Of a stretch of 64,000 bases of DNA, positions 1 to 9,795 are shown piece by piece (the stretch's first letter is position 1; every line of letters starts with the position of its first letter). The notes under the pieces were generated by a model that was given only the letters and a program-made list of their open reading frames with translations, was not told where the DNA came from and searched no databases. Location: positions 62,001 to 126,000 of the forward strand of contig JADGNZ010000009.1 in NCBI GenBank assembly GCA_017883205.1, read 5' to 3'. The stretch is from Thermoanaerobaculia bacterium. GTDB lineage: Bacteria; Acidobacteriota; Thermoanaerobaculia; Gp7-AA8. The position numbers were made by a program, and so were the translations under genes.

Positions 1-2
1 TC

Positions 3-719
3 CCTCGCTCGGAGTGCAGCGTCGAGCTGCGGCGCGAGCCGGACGGCGTCCTGGCCTTCGATCCGAAGTTCGATCTTGCAGGGATTGCTGCACCGGACGA
101 AGCCCGCATCTACATCGAAGCGCAGTACCGCACGTCCTACATGCGCTTCGATTGCGGATCGATCGGCAACCCGGCCATCCCGCGGGAGCGCCGGCTGACG
201 GAGATCGATTCCGACCGCGTCGTGCGATTCCGCATCAAGGTCGTCGGCCAGTCAGGCGGCGAGCATCGCATCATCGCGTCGTCCAATGACATGCTGATCT
301 CGTGCGATCGGGGCGGCTCCGGCACCCGGCTTCCGCTTCTTCCGGTCAACTTCGACGACCTTGGCGATCAGGTCTGGCGAATCCACTTCGAGGCAGATCA
401 GCCGGTCCTCGAGCTCAACAACCGCATCGACGCGATCGAGCGTTTGGCTCGCAGCGATCCTCAATTCTTCGCTCTGGTGTATCCGGCCGCGGTTCGCGAA
501 GTGCTGACGCACTACGTCTTGATCGAACGGCGGGACGAGGGCGATGAGGAAAGCGAGTGGCCGGCATTCTGGATTCGTTGGGCGCGCGAACTGGCCGGAG
601 AGTCTCTCCCCTCCGATGCGGATGACCGCAGTGCGTGGATCGATGATGTCGTCGTTGCTTTTTGCAGCTTGCACCGAGCGGCCGAAAAGATGCGGACGGG
701 AACGGAGGAGCCGCAGTGA
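3..719 (+). CDS. Hypothetical protein, 5' end outside window
   Basis: The reading frame is open from the window edge, so the true start lies upstream. About 238 residues of the C-terminal part are visible, with no signal peptide or membrane segment. I recognise no family. The visible part is acidic and seems to be a soluble alpha/beta protein (for example a stretch ending LPLLPVNFDDLGDQVWRIHF). Its stop overlaps the GTG start of the next gene in a GTGA arrangement, so the two are probably translationally coupled and act together. Confidence 0.7.
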   Translation, partial: PRSECSVELRREPDGVLAFDPKFDLAGIAAPDEARIYIEAQYRTSYMRFDCGSIGNPAIPRERRLTEIDSDRVVRFRIKVVGQSGGEHRIIASSNDMLISCDRGGSGTRLPLLPVNFDDLGDQVWRIHFEADQPVLELNNRIDAIERLARSDPQFFALVYPAAVREVLTHYVLIERRDEGDEESEWPAFWIRWARELAGESLPSDADDRSAWIDDVVVAFCSLHRAAEKMRTGTEEPQ

Positions 720-1441
720 CCGCGCTGCGGAAACTCAATCGGAAAGGGATCGCCGCGTTCCGCGAGTATCTCGCCAGCATTCGCGCGGGTGCCGAGTTTC
801 AACCCAGCCTTGCAGTGCTGTATGTCGACGACTTCTCGACGCCGGTGCTGCCACGCATCGATGTAGAGCCTCGCGCGCTGAAGACCAAACTCGCCGCCGC
901 GAAGTATCTGACATCGGTGCTCGAACCGCTCGAGAGTCCCTCGCTGAGTGCCGACGCCGAGCTATGGTCGTGGCTGGCGCTCTTCTTCTTCGATCAACTT
1001 TCTCCGATTCGGGGCGGGAAGCGGCGACCGCGCGAGGACTACTACTACATACCGAGCAGCCGGCGGCCGCAACGGCATCTCCTCGCCGGCGCCTACGGGC
1101 TCTATCGCCTCCACGGCGAGCATGCACGCGTGCTGCTGCATCCTTCGGTTCATCAGCACGGGCGGTTCCTCTTCGATCTCGATTACCGGCGCGATCTCCT
1201 GACCAACCGCGGCCTCATCGAGGTCGTCGATCGACTCTATTGGAACCCGGCCACCAGCCGTCCAAAACGCGGAGCTGCGAGCGACAACCAACCTGGAAGC
1301 CTCCGCCGCCTGATCGCCGTCGTCCAACAACTCGATCTCAACTACGACCTTTACGGCATGAGCGCGCCGGAGATCGAAGCGCTATTGCCCTCGGAGTTCG
1401 AAGCGTGGCGCAATGGAATTCCGCCGTCCGTGGCAGGGTGA
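716..1441 (+). CDS. Hypothetical protein, resembling DUF6339-type proteins
   Basis: This is a soluble protein of about 241 residues. I chose the GTG at 716 because it overlaps the upstream stop (GTGA) and gives the natural N-terminus MTALRKLNRKGIAAFREYL; an ATG at 662 would put 18 extra residues inside the upstream gene. The core contains AELWSWLALFFFDQL, then a histidine-rich middle (LLHPSVHQHGRF) and a C-terminal segment LDLNYDLYGMSAPEIEALLP. From memory this layout resembles DUF6339-like proteins that often lie in defence or DNA-modification clusters, but the match is unverified. Function is unknown. The pair with the upstream gene may be the end of an operon that lies mostly outside the window. 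Confidence 0.7.
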   Translation: MTALRKLNRKGIAAFREYLASIRAGAEFQPSLAVLYVDDFSTPVLPRIDVEPRALKTKLAAAKYLTSVLEPLESPSLSADAELWSWLALFFFDQLSPIRGGKRRPREDYYYIPSSRRPQRHLLAGAYGLYRLHGEHARVLLHPSVHQHGRFLFDLDYRRDLLTNRGLIEVVDRLYWNPATSRPKRGAASDNQPGSLRRLIAVVQQLDLNYDLYGMSAPEIEALLPSEFEAWRNGIPPSVAG

Positions 1442-1478
1442 CAGGCAGTCAGCGGAGCAAAAAAACTATCATTACTCC

Positions 1479-2318
1479 ATGCGCACATTGATTCTTGCGT
1501 CGCTCCTCGCGTTCACGGTCAACATCGGCGCGCAGACGCCGGAGACGCCGATCGGATTCATACCCGAGGCAATCGCTTTCAAAGACGGTCCGCCGACGCT
1601 GCCGCCGGGATCGAAAGTGTCCGTGCTCGAGGGCAACCCGGGCGCCGAGGGGATGTTCACGATGCGCGTGCGCATTCCGGCCGGCTCGGCGATTCCGCCG
1701 CATTGGCACCCGCGGCAGGAGCGCGTCACCGTTCTCGCCGGCGCCGTCGACCTCGGATTCGGCTCGGTTGCAAACAAGAGCTCCGTCACTCGCTATCGCG
1801 CCGGCAGTTTCTATCTGAACCCGCCGCGGATGGTGCACTACCTCTTCTTCCCTGAGAACACCGAGTTGCAGATCACGGGCGCCGGTCCGTGGGAGTTGAT
1901 GACGACCGACCCGAACGAGAAGCCGGCCGCGGCCGAAGGAACCTCGGTCAAGGTGCGAGACATCACTCCGGCTCCGGGCAGCGAGCTGACTCCAACAACA
2001 ACGATCAAGGCGACCGTCGATTACGACATCCAGAATTTCCGGCCGGACACCTACTTCCTCGATTTCGTCTTCGAGTCCCGAGTACCCAACCGAACCATCG
2101 GCGTCGCTCCCACCGTCATCCCCTATCGAAAAGGAGCCACGCAGTCACACTTCGTCGAGAGTGCGACCGGAACCATCACTCTGATTCAGGACCTCGGGCG
2201 CTTCGTCGAGCTTCCTGATCTCAAGCACCCTGTCCGCATGCGCGTCTACGTTCACGAGAAACGATCCGAGACCTCGAACCACGTGGTCGGGATGAGCGAC
2301 TGGATCGAGTTCCACTGA
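1479..2318 (+). CDS. Secreted cupin-domain protein
   Basis: A 279-residue protein with an N-terminal signal peptide ([19 protein letters not shown]), so probably periplasmic. Residues about 45-140 form a cupin barrel: [17 protein letters not shown] supplies the HxH...E metal-ligand pattern and [10 protein letters not shown] the final histidine. The second half (about 160-279) is a beta-rich domain of unknown function. I chose the ATG at 1479 because it starts the signal peptide; an earlier in-frame codon at 1413 lies inside the preceding gene. Substrate cannot be deduced. Confidence 0.85.
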   Translation: MRTLILASLLAFTVNIGAQTPETPIGFIPEAIAFKDGPPTLPPGSKVSVLEGNPGAEGMFTMRVRIPAGSAIPPHWHPRQERVTVLAGAVDLGFGSVANKSSVTRYRAGSFYLNPPRMVHYLFFPENTELQITGAGPWELMTTDPNEKPAAAEGTSVKVRDITPAPGSELTPTTTIKATVDYDIQNFRPDTYFLDFVFESRVPNRTIGVAPTVIPYRKGATQSHFVESATGTITLIQDLGRFVELPDLKHPVRMRVYVHEKRSETSNHVVGMSDWIEFH

Positions 2319-2352
2319 CCAGCGGCACTTAGTTTGCTGCTATGTTCGCACG

Positions 2353-3330
<978 letters not shown>

Positions 3331-3355
3331 GCCCTGTCCTCGGATGAAGACCAGT

Positions 3356-3387
3356 GGATCTGCATCGATCTGCGTCATCTGCGGACC
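3356..3387 (+). repeat. Half-copy of dispersed repeat ATCTGCGTCATCTGCGG
   Basis: The segment just before the DUF1801 gene contains ATCTGCGTCATCTGCGGA. The same core recurs at about 22279-22349 and 49254-49316, where it forms inverted pairs. Here only one arm is visible. Confidence 0.7.
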
Positions 3388-3400
3388 TATACTTTCCGCC

Positions 3401-3928
3401 ATGCAAAGCAAGGCGACGACCGTTCAGGAATACCTGGCCTCCCTGCCTGCCGATCGACGGGACGCAATCGAGCGCGTGCGCGAAGTCATCCTTGCGAATC
3501 TCGACAAGGATTACGAAGAAGGAATGGCCTACGGGATGATCGGCTACTCGGTGCCGCACCGCGTTTTTCCCGCGGGATATCACACCGATCCGCGCCAGGG
3601 TCTGCCGTTCGCTGCGCTCGCTTCGCAGAAGAATTTCATGGCCGTCTACGTCATGGGTTTGTACACCGGCGGTGACGCCGCGAACGAATCCGCGCTGGTT
3701 CGCTGGTTCCGCGAGGCGTGGGCGAAGAGCGGCAAGAAGAAGCTCGACATGGGAAAGGCGTGCATCCGATTCAAGAAGGTCGACGATATTCCGCTGGATG
3801 TCCTCGGCGAAGCGATCCGGCGGATACCCGCGAAGGTCTACATCGAGAATTACATGAAGTCACGCCGCGCCATCGCGGAGGCAGGCGGAGCCCGCAAGGC
3901 CGCAGAGAAAAGGCGCAAATCAACATGA
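3401..3928 (+). CDS. DUF1801 domain protein (YdhG-like)
   Basis: A 175-residue soluble protein. The opening (TVQEYLASLPADRRDAIERV) and the middle (EEGMAYGMIGYSVPHRVFP, then ASQKNFMAVYVMGLY) are characteristic of DUF1801/YdhG-like proteins, a small alpha/beta fold of unclear function. I chose the ATG at 3401 over an earlier in-frame codon at 3344 because the interval consists of the dispersed repeat. The C-terminus is basic (GARKAAEKRRKST). The stop overlaps the start of the next gene in an ATGA junction. Confidence 0.85.
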   Translation: MQSKATTVQEYLASLPADRRDAIERVREVILANLDKDYEEGMAYGMIGYSVPHRVFPAGYHTDPRQGLPFAALASQKNFMAVYVMGLYTGGDAANESALVRWFREAWAKSGKKKLDMGKACIRFKKVDDIPLDVLGEAIRRIPAKVYIENYMKSRRAIAEAGGARKAAEKRRKST

Positions 3929-4455
3929 GAACTTCCGTACGAATCGCCACAGTCGCAGCACTGCTGTTCGCAACCTTCGCGTGGGCGGCGCCACCGCCTC
4001 CATGCACCACCATCATCGTCGTTCGCCACGCCGAGCAGACGGATCCCACAGCCGCCGATCCTCCGCTGAGTCCCGCCGGAGCCGCGCGGGCGACGGCACT
4101 CGCCAGGGCGATCGAACATTCGGGCGTGCAAGCCATCTACGTCACACAATTCAAACGTACGAAACAAACCGCCGCGCCTGCGGCTGCGCTGTTGCACGTC
4201 CCGCTAACCGAAGCTCCCGTCGATCTCGCGCACGTCGCCGACTATCCACGTCAACTCGCGCGCCGCGTGCTCACCGAGCATCACGGCGGCATCGTGCTGA
4301 TCGTCAGCCACAGCAACACCGTCCCCGGAATCGTGAGCGCGCTGACGAACGTGACGGTCCATCCAATCGCAAGCACCGAGTTCGACCGGTTCACCGTCGT
4401 CACCGCGGGCGCGGCCGGCTGCCAGCACATGATTCAGTCGCAGTACGGACACTGA
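3925..4455 (+). CDS. Secreted histidine phosphatase family protein
   Basis: A 176-residue protein with a signal peptide (first about 22 residues, ending FAWAAP). The phosphohistidine motif RHAEQ near residue 36 and the second conserved histidine in VLIVSHSNTVPG define the histidine phosphatase (phosphoglycerate mutase-like) superfamily. The signal peptide places it in the periplasm, so it is probably a phosphomonoesterase or a SixA-like phosphatase rather than a glycolytic mutase. Its ATG overlaps the stop of the DUF1801 gene. Confidence 0.88.
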   Translation: MRTSVRIATVAALLFATFAWAAPPPPCTTIIVVRHAEQTDPTAADPPLSPAGAARATALARAIEHSGVQAIYVTQFKRTKQTAAPAAALLHVPLTEAPVDLAHVADYPRQLARRVLTEHHGGIVLIVSHSNTVPGIVSALTNVTVHPIASTEFDRFTVVTAGAAGCQHMIQSQYGH

Positions 4456-4473
4456 TTCACGGGAGTTGTTTAT

Positions 4474-4533
4474 CACGCGGAGGCGCGGAGCAGCGGAGAA
4501 AGACAATCCCGCGTCTCCGCGCCTCCGCGTGAA
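4474..4533. repeat. Intergenic inverted repeat, family CGCGGAGACGCGGAGG
   Basis: Two arms rich in CGCGGAGGCGCGGAG and its complement CTCCGCGCCTCCGCG face each other across about 15 bp. A second copy lies at 40874-40950. It sits between the phosphatase gene and the response-regulator gene and can form a strong hairpin, so it may also stop transcription. Confidence 0.75.
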
Positions 4534-4595
4534 CCATAGAGCGTGCCTCGCAGCACCCTTCACCCCAAATTCACAATTAACCCTACGATGGAGCC

Positions 4596-5255
4596 ATGCG
4601 CCGCGTCCTCATCGTCGATGACGATCCGAAAGTGTGCGAGACGCTCGATCGCTATCTGGCGCATGCCGGCTACACGACGGCGTCGGCGCTGGATGGCGCG
4701 CGTGCGCTGGAACTTGCGCGGACGTTCGCTCCCGACCTGATCGTGCTCGACCTGATGCTGCCGCGCGTCGACGGACTTGAAGTCTGCCGGACGTTGCGCG
4801 CGAGCTCGCAGGTTCCGATCATCATGCTCACCGCGCGAACAACCGAGCGCGACAAACTCTCCGGTCTCGCGCTCGGCGCCGACGACTACCTGACCAAGCC
4901 GTTCAGCCCGCGCGAGCTCGTGGCGCGCGTCGAAGCTGTGCTGCGCCGGTCTGGATCGTCGGAGAAGAAGGAGTGCGTCGCGGCAGGCACCTTGATGATC
5001 GATCCCGATCGCTGCGAAGTCACCGTCGCCGGCGAGCCGGTCGTCCTGACAGCGACCGAGTTACGCCTGCTCCTCTCCCTGGCACGTTCCCCCGGCCGCG
5101 TCTTCCGACGCGACGAGCTGGCCCGTCTCGCCCTCGGCGACGACTTCGACGGCATGGACCGTACGATCGACGCACACATCAAGAATCTGCGCCGCAAAGT
5201 CGGCGCGGACATCATCGCCACCGTCTTCGGCATCGGCTACAAATTGGTGGCTTGA
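4596..5255 (+). CDS. OmpR-family response regulator
   Basis: A 219-residue two-domain transcription factor. The receiver domain has acidic residues D8-D10, the predicted phosphoacceptor D52 in LIVLDLMLPRVDG, the Thr in MLTARTTE and the Lys in DDYLTKPFSPRE. The C-terminal winged helix (about 125-219) ends DRTIDAHIKNLRRKVG followed by the usual GIGYKL. It overlaps the histidine kinase gene by one base (TGATG) and is its cognate partner. Regulon unknown. Confidence 0.96.
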   Translation: MRRVLIVDDDPKVCETLDRYLAHAGYTTASALDGARALELARTFAPDLIVLDLMLPRVDGLEVCRTLRASSQVPIIMLTARTTERDKLSGLALGADDYLTKPFSPRELVARVEAVLRRSGSSEKKECVAAGTLMIDPDRCEVTVAGEPVVLTATELRLLLSLARSPGRVFRRDELARLALGDDFDGMDRTIDAHIKNLRRKVGADIIATVFGIGYKLVA

Positions 5256-6718
5256 TGCGGCTCTTTCCTACACTGCGCGGCCGCCTCATCGCCATGGTCG
5301 CGGCACTCGTCGCCATCATGATCGGCAGCGTGGCGGTGATCTCCACGCGCGTGGCGCACTACGAGATCCGCAAGTTCGACGTCGCAGTGGCCACGGGAGG
5401 GAGTCCTCGCCCGATCTCCATTTTGTCTTTTCAGAATGAACGACCATCGCCGCCCACACCGGGGACGATTGCCGCGTACTACCGCGAGCACGGCACGTGG
5501 GCAGGCGTACAACCGGCCATCGATCAGACGGCGAAGAGTGCTGGAACGGACGTTCTTCTTTTCGATCGCGAGCGGCGACTGGTGGCCTCGTCGAGCACAC
5601 AACTTCGCAACGCACGGGTCGATCTCCTGGCCAACGGCATTCTGACGATCGAGCGCAACATTCCGTCGGGCAGGACGAACGAGCTAATCCGCGGACCGCA
5701 AGTGATCATGCGCGATGCGAGCGGCGGCGTCGCCGGCTGGCTCTTCCTGCTGCCCCACCGAAACATCGCGCTGGAACTGCCGCGCACCCGCTCGCTCGAT
5801 CGCTCCTTCTTCTGGATCTTTCTGGCGGCAATACTGTTCGGAGTCGTCATGGCCGTCGCCATCGCTCGCGCCATCAGCAGTCCGGTCGAGCGGCTCACCG
5901 CTGCGGCGCGGCGGATGGAGTCCGGCGATCTGGCCGTGCGCGTCGAGCCCGGCGGCGGCACGGAGCTGGAGGAGCTGGCGCATGGCTTCAACGCCATGGC
6001 CGCCACGCTCGCCCGCAACGAGGAACTGCGCCGGCGCATGGTCAGCGACGTCGCGCACGAGCTTCGAGCACCCCTGACGAACATCCGTTGCGAGCTGGAG
6101 TCGATGCAGGACGGCCTCACCGCGCTGACGCCCGAGCGCATCGCCTCACTGCACGACGAGACGATGCACCTCACCAGCCTCGTCGACGACCTCCAGGATC
6201 TCGCTCTTGCCGAAGCAGGCCGCCTCGACATCGACGCGCAACCGGTCGCAGTCGTTGCGCTGGCGCGCCGCGCGGCCGCGGGGATCGAGCCACGAGCGCG
6301 CGAGCGCGGCGTGACGATTCGCTGCGAGGGCGATGACGATGTCCATGATGGTCTCATGGTCCTCGCGGACGCGCGCCGCACCGTGCAGATCCTGACCAAT
6401 CTTCTGACCAATGCCGTAGCTCACATGGAAACCGCGGGCGAGATTCGCATCGCCTGGTCGCGCGGCGATGGCGAAGCGATCGTGCAAGTGATCGACAGTG
6501 GCGTCGGCATTCCGGCGAACGAGCTCCCGCACATCTTCGAGCGCTTCTACCGCGTCGACGTCTCCCGTTCCCGCACCACCGGCGGCGCAGGTCTCGGCCT
6601 CTCCATCGTTCGCCAACTCGTCGCGGCACACGGCGGTCGTGTGTGGGCGGAGAGCGAACCCGGCAAGGGCTCAACGTTTTCGTTCACGCTGCCAATCGAG
6701 AAAGGCAATCACCACTGA
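5255..6718 (+). CDS. Two-component sensor histidine kinase
   Basis: A 487-residue inner-membrane kinase. TM1 is at about 11-30 and TM2 at about 190-210, enclosing a periplasmic sensor of about 150 residues. A HAMP region follows (ISSPVERLTAAARRMESGD). The H-box DVAHELRAPLTNIR has the phosphorylated His near residue 267. The ATPase domain shows the N-box (ILTNLLTNAVAHM), DSGVGIP, an F-box-like HIFERFYR and the G2 box GGAGLGLSIV. The start ATG overlaps the regulator's stop. Its last codons and TGA lie inside one arm of an inverted repeat (6711-6767). Confidence 0.96.
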   Translation: MRLFPTLRGRLIAMVAALVAIMIGSVAVISTRVAHYEIRKFDVAVATGGSPRPISILSFQNERPSPPTPGTIAAYYREHGTWAGVQPAIDQTAKSAGTDVLLFDRERRLVASSSTQLRNARVDLLANGILTIERNIPSGRTNELIRGPQVIMRDASGGVAGWLFLLPHRNIALELPRTRSLDRSFFWIFLAAILFGVVMAVAIARAISSPVERLTAAARRMESGDLAVRVEPGGGTELEELAHGFNAMAATLARNEELRRRMVSDVAHELRAPLTNIRCELESMQDGLTALTPERIASLHDETMHLTSLVDDLQDLALAEAGRLDIDAQPVAVVALARRAAAGIEPRARERGVTIRCEGDDDVHDGLMVLADARRTVQILTNLLTNAVAHMETAGEIRIAWSRGDGEAIVQVIDSGVGIPANELPHIFERFYRVDVSRSRTTGGAGLGLSIVRQLVAAHGGRVWAESEPGKGSTFSFTLPIEKGNHH

Positions 6719-6767
6719 GACACAGAGGTCACAGAGCAAACCTCTGTGACCTCTGTGTCTCTGTGGT
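6711..6767. repeat. Intergenic inverted repeat, family ACCACAGAGACACAGAGG
   Basis: Two 26-bp arms (6711-6736 and 6742-6767) are complementary with one mismatch around a 5-bp loop. That mismatch creates the TGA stop of the kinase gene. A related copy lies at 42818-42871. The hairpin could act as a terminator. Confidence 0.85.
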
Positions 6768-6820
6768 TAGCCTTCATCACCCGTTCACAACTGAACCGTA
6801 CCTTGGTCGCGGAGGCACTG

Positions 6821-8689
6821 ATGAAAATCACACTGCTACTCACAACATTGCTGATCGCTGCGTCGGCGCTCGCACAGAACACGACGGACGAACAGCGTGT
6901 TGCCCAGCTCACCGCCGCTGTCGACAAAGCGGTGGCCGAGGACCGGTTTTCGGGCGTCGTGATGCTGGCAAACGGGGACAAACCGTTGCTTGCGCGCGCC
7001 GTCGGCATGGCCGATCCCACCAAGGGAATCGCCAACCGCCCGGACACGAAATTCAACCTCGGATCGATCAACAAGTTCTTCACCAGGATTGCAATCGGAC
7101 AGCTCGCTGCTGCCGGAAAGCTCGCGCTGGGCGACACCATTCGCCAGTGTCTGCCCGACTATCCCTCGGCCGTCGCTGACAAGATCACCATCACCCAGCT
7201 TCTCGATCATCGCTCCGGCCTTGGCGACATCTTCGGCCCGAAGTTCATGGCCTCGCACGCATCGCTGCGGAAGCTCTCCGATTACCTCCCGCTCTTCGCC
7301 GACGCACCGCTCGAGTTCGAGCCCGGCACGTCGCAGCGCTACTCGAACGCAGGCTTCGTCGTTCTCGGGTTGATCATCGAACGAGTGTCGGGACAGAGCT
7401 ACTACGACTACGTTCGCGACCACATCACGAAACCGGCCGGGATGAACGACACCGCGTCGTATGCCGTCGATGAAAACGTTCCGAACCGAGCGATCGGCCA
7501 AACCAAACGCGGTCCCGAGGGGCCGTTGCCGCAGCGCGGGAACAATAATGCGTCGTTACCCGCACGCGGAAGCTCGGCGGGCGGCGGCTATTCGACGGCG
7601 CCCGATCTTCTCCGCTTCACGCAGGCGCTGCTCGCCAACAAGATCCTGTCGAAGGGCTGGACCGACTGGCTATTCACGAACAAGGTCGATTCCGGCGGAA
7701 AGCGCGGCCTCGGCGTCGCCGGAGGCTCGCCGGGTGTCAACGCGGTGCTTGAGATCGCGCCGCCCTACACGCTCATCGTCCTCTCCAACTTCGACCCGCC
7801 ATCCGCCGAAGAGGTGGCGCGCGAGGGACGCAAAGTCGTTGGCATGGGCGACGAAATGAAGGAACGCCGCCGCGGAGGTCCGGAACCTCCGGGCGAAATC
7901 ATGATCGGCAAGCCTGTCAAGATTCCGATGGACCTCACGCATCACGTCCCTGTCATCGAAGCGAAGATCAACGGCAAGGGACCGTTCCGCTTCGATGTCG
8001 ATAGTGGCTTCGGCGGCATGATGAACATCAGCCACGCGCTCGCGGAGAAGCTGTCATTGCCGGTGATGGGCGAAGCGAGCAGCGGCGATCCGAGCGGCAA
8101 GAATCAGAAGAACGTCCGCATCCTCCACGTCGAGTCGATCGACATCGCCGACCTCCACCTCGGGCAAGTCGAGGTGACTGAGGCTGCTGCCGATGGCCCG
8201 CAACGCGATGTTGACGGCGTGATGGGATTGCCGCTCTTCACATCGCTGCTGGTGACATTTGATTACCCAAACAGCCAATTCGCAGTCGATGGCGGAAAGC
8301 TTCCCGCCCCGGACGGCAGCACTGTTCTCGCGTACTCGGTCGAGCACGGCGTTCCGACGATCGAGATCGACGTCGCCGGCACGAAAGTGACGACCGACAT
8401 CGACAGCGGCAGCCCGGCACTCCTGTCGATGCCGCTCTCGCTCGCGAAATCGCTGCCGCTCGCGGAAGCACCGCGCGTCATGGGACACGGACGAACCGTC
8501 GGCAACGAGTTCGACATCTACGCAGCGCCGCTCAAGGGCGCCGTACACGTCGGCGGAGTCACTGTCACCGATCCGATGGTCGATTTCGTCGACATCTTCC
8601 CGCGCGCGAACGTCGGCTTCCGCTTCCTGAAGGATCTCGTCGTGACGTTCGATCCGGAGGGCAAGCGCATGAGGTTTGTGAAGCCGTAA
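6821..8689 (+). CDS. Serine hydrolase (beta-lactamase family) fused to retropepsin-like domains
   Basis: A 622-residue protein with a signal peptide (ends SALAQ), so periplasmic or secreted. Residues about 28-330 form a class C beta-lactamase/penicillin-binding fold: the SxxK motif is SINK (Ser near residue 82) and the YxN motif is YSN (RYSNAGFVVLG). From about residue 370 two aspartyl-protease-like (retropepsin/PDZ-linked type) modules follow, each with a D-S-G: FDVDSGFGGM near 395 and TDIDSGSP near 528. I chose the ATG at 6821 because it starts the signal peptide. Natural substrate unknown; a peptidase or esterase role is likely. Confidence 0.88.
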   Translation: MKITLLLTTLLIAASALAQNTTDEQRVAQLTAAVDKAVAEDRFSGVVMLANGDKPLLARAVGMADPTKGIANRPDTKFNLGSINKFFTRIAIGQLAAAGKLALGDTIRQCLPDYPSAVADKITITQLLDHRSGLGDIFGPKFMASHASLRKLSDYLPLFADAPLEFEPGTSQRYSNAGFVVLGLIIERVSGQSYYDYVRDHITKPAGMNDTASYAVDENVPNRAIGQTKRGPEGPLPQRGNNNASLPARGSSAGGGYSTAPDLLRFTQALLANKILSKGWTDWLFTNKVDSGGKRGLGVAGGSPGVNAVLEIAPPYTLIVLSNFDPPSAEEVAREGRKVVGMGDEMKERRRGGPEPPGEIMIGKPVKIPMDLTHHVPVIEAKINGKGPFRFDVDSGFGGMMNISHALAEKLSLPVMGEASSGDPSGKNQKNVRILHVESIDIADLHLGQVEVTEAAADGPQRDVDGVMGLPLFTSLLVTFDYPNSQFAVDGGKLPAPDGSTVLAYSVEHGVPTIEIDVAGTKVTTDIDSGSPALLSMPLSLAKSLPLAEAPRVMGHGRTVGNEFDIYAAPLKGAVHVGGVTVTDPMVDFVDIFPRANVGFRFLKDLVVTFDPEGKRMRFVKP

Positions 8690-8701
8690 AATAGCCGGCG
8701 C

Positions 8702-9097
8702 TTGGCACTGCTGGAATTCATCGTATTTGGAACGCCGGTGACATCGCCGGGCCCTGCCAGAAAGTTCTGGCAAGAACGGATTCAGCGGGCCGGCGCGGAG
8801 GCAGCCCACGGTCGGCCGCCCTCCGCGGCGGACTCGTTGGTCCTTCGCATTGCATACTTTCACGTCGACTCTCCTGCCGGAGAGCTGGACAACATCGTCA
8901 AACCGATTCAGGACGCACTGAAAGGAATCGCATACGCTGACGACAGACAGGTCGTGGATCTGGTTGCCAGCATGCGTCGAAAAGGATTCAGTGAGGACGT
9001 TCCGATGACGGCAACGCTTTCAGCTGGCCTTGGAGGTGGAAGCGATTTCATTTGTGTTGCTGTGGATCAGTCATCAAGGATCGAGGTGTTTCAATGA
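8702..9097 (+). CDS. RusA-like Holliday junction resolvase
   Basis: A 131-residue protein starting at TTG 8702. The segment around residues 62-83 (LDNIVKPIQDALKGIAYADD) carries the RusA acidic cluster: D63, K67, D71 and D80/D81. RusA enzymes are small dimeric Mg-dependent nucleases that cleave four-way junctions, usually phage-derived. The TTG start is only 12 bp after the previous stop and has no obvious strong ribosome site, so the first residues are uncertain. The stop overlaps the next gene by ATGA, indicating a functional pair. Confidence 0.82.
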   Translation: MALLEFIVFGTPVTSPGPARKFWQERIQRAGAEAAHGRPPSAADSLVLRIAYFHVDSPAGELDNIVKPIQDALKGIAYADDRQVVDLVASMRRKGFSEDVPMTATLSAGLGGGSDFICVAVDQSSRIEVFQ

Positions 9098-9738
9098 CCA
9101 CGGAGCAGATGGAAGAGGAAAGGGTCGATACTCTGGCAGCCGAGTACCGGAGTAAGGGCTATGCCGTCCATGTTCGACCGGCAGAAAACGATCTACCTCC
9201 ATTTCTCAGAGAGTTCAAACCGGAGATCGTCGCCACGTCACCAGCAGGAAACGTGGTGATCGAGGTGACGTCGCTTCCGCGATTTGATGCCGAAGAGACT
9301 CAAAGACTAGCCGAGGCTGTCGAGCGCAATCCGGGATGGCGGTTCGACGTCGCGTTCGTCAATCCTCCGGTCGCGCCGGACATCCCCGCTCAGGAGCATC
9401 TCGCCGATGACGAGCAGGTCACGCGAATGCTCGAGAATGCGGAGACTCTTTCGAGAGAAGGACATGTCGAGGCGGCTGGCCTGATCGCCTATTCGGCGCT
9501 CGAAACAATTCTTCGCCGGCTGGCCCAGAGTGAAGCTCCTCAGATCGAACGTCAAAGCTCCTCGCGCGTTCTCAAAGAGCTCTACTCACTTGGCAAGATT
9601 CATCCGGATACGTTTGAAAAACTTCTTCCCCTGATGGAGTTCAGGAACGCAGTGGCCCACGGTTTTAGGCCGCGCAACGCCGCCCCAAGCATTCCGGAGA
9701 TGATCGACGAGATTCGCCATCTTCAAACTGCGGCGTAG
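9094..9738 (+). CDS. REase-like plus HEPN-like domain protein
   Basis: A 214-residue soluble protein. Residues about 1-100 resemble a PD-(D/E)XK restriction-endonuclease fold of the AHJR-like type: PEIVATSPAGNVVIEVTS has E44 and E57, but the expected Lys is Thr59, so nuclease activity may be weak or lost. The C-terminal half is helical and contains FRNAVAHGF, an R-x4-H motif typical of HEPN ribonuclease or scaffold domains. It is translationally coupled to the RusA-like gene. The pair looks like a mobile accessory or defence module; target unknown. Confidence 0.75.
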   Translation: MTTEQMEEERVDTLAAEYRSKGYAVHVRPAENDLPPFLREFKPEIVATSPAGNVVIEVTSLPRFDAEETQRLAEAVERNPGWRFDVAFVNPPVAPDIPAQEHLADDEQVTRMLENAETLSREGHVEAAGLIAYSALETILRRLAQSEAPQIERQSSSRVLKELYSLGKIHPDTFEKLLPLMEFRNAVAHGFRPRNAAPSIPEMIDEIRHLQTAA

Positions 9739-9795
9739 CGTTTGCGCGGCGGACAACTCCTGGTCGCCTGGCTCTGTGGTTTTAGCGTCTGAAGC

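Noticed and set aside
544..1491. 315-codon plus-strand frame
   Set aside because: Overlaps two coupled frames with better starts; its Arg/Ser-rich composition is typical of a shifted frame in GC-rich coding DNA.
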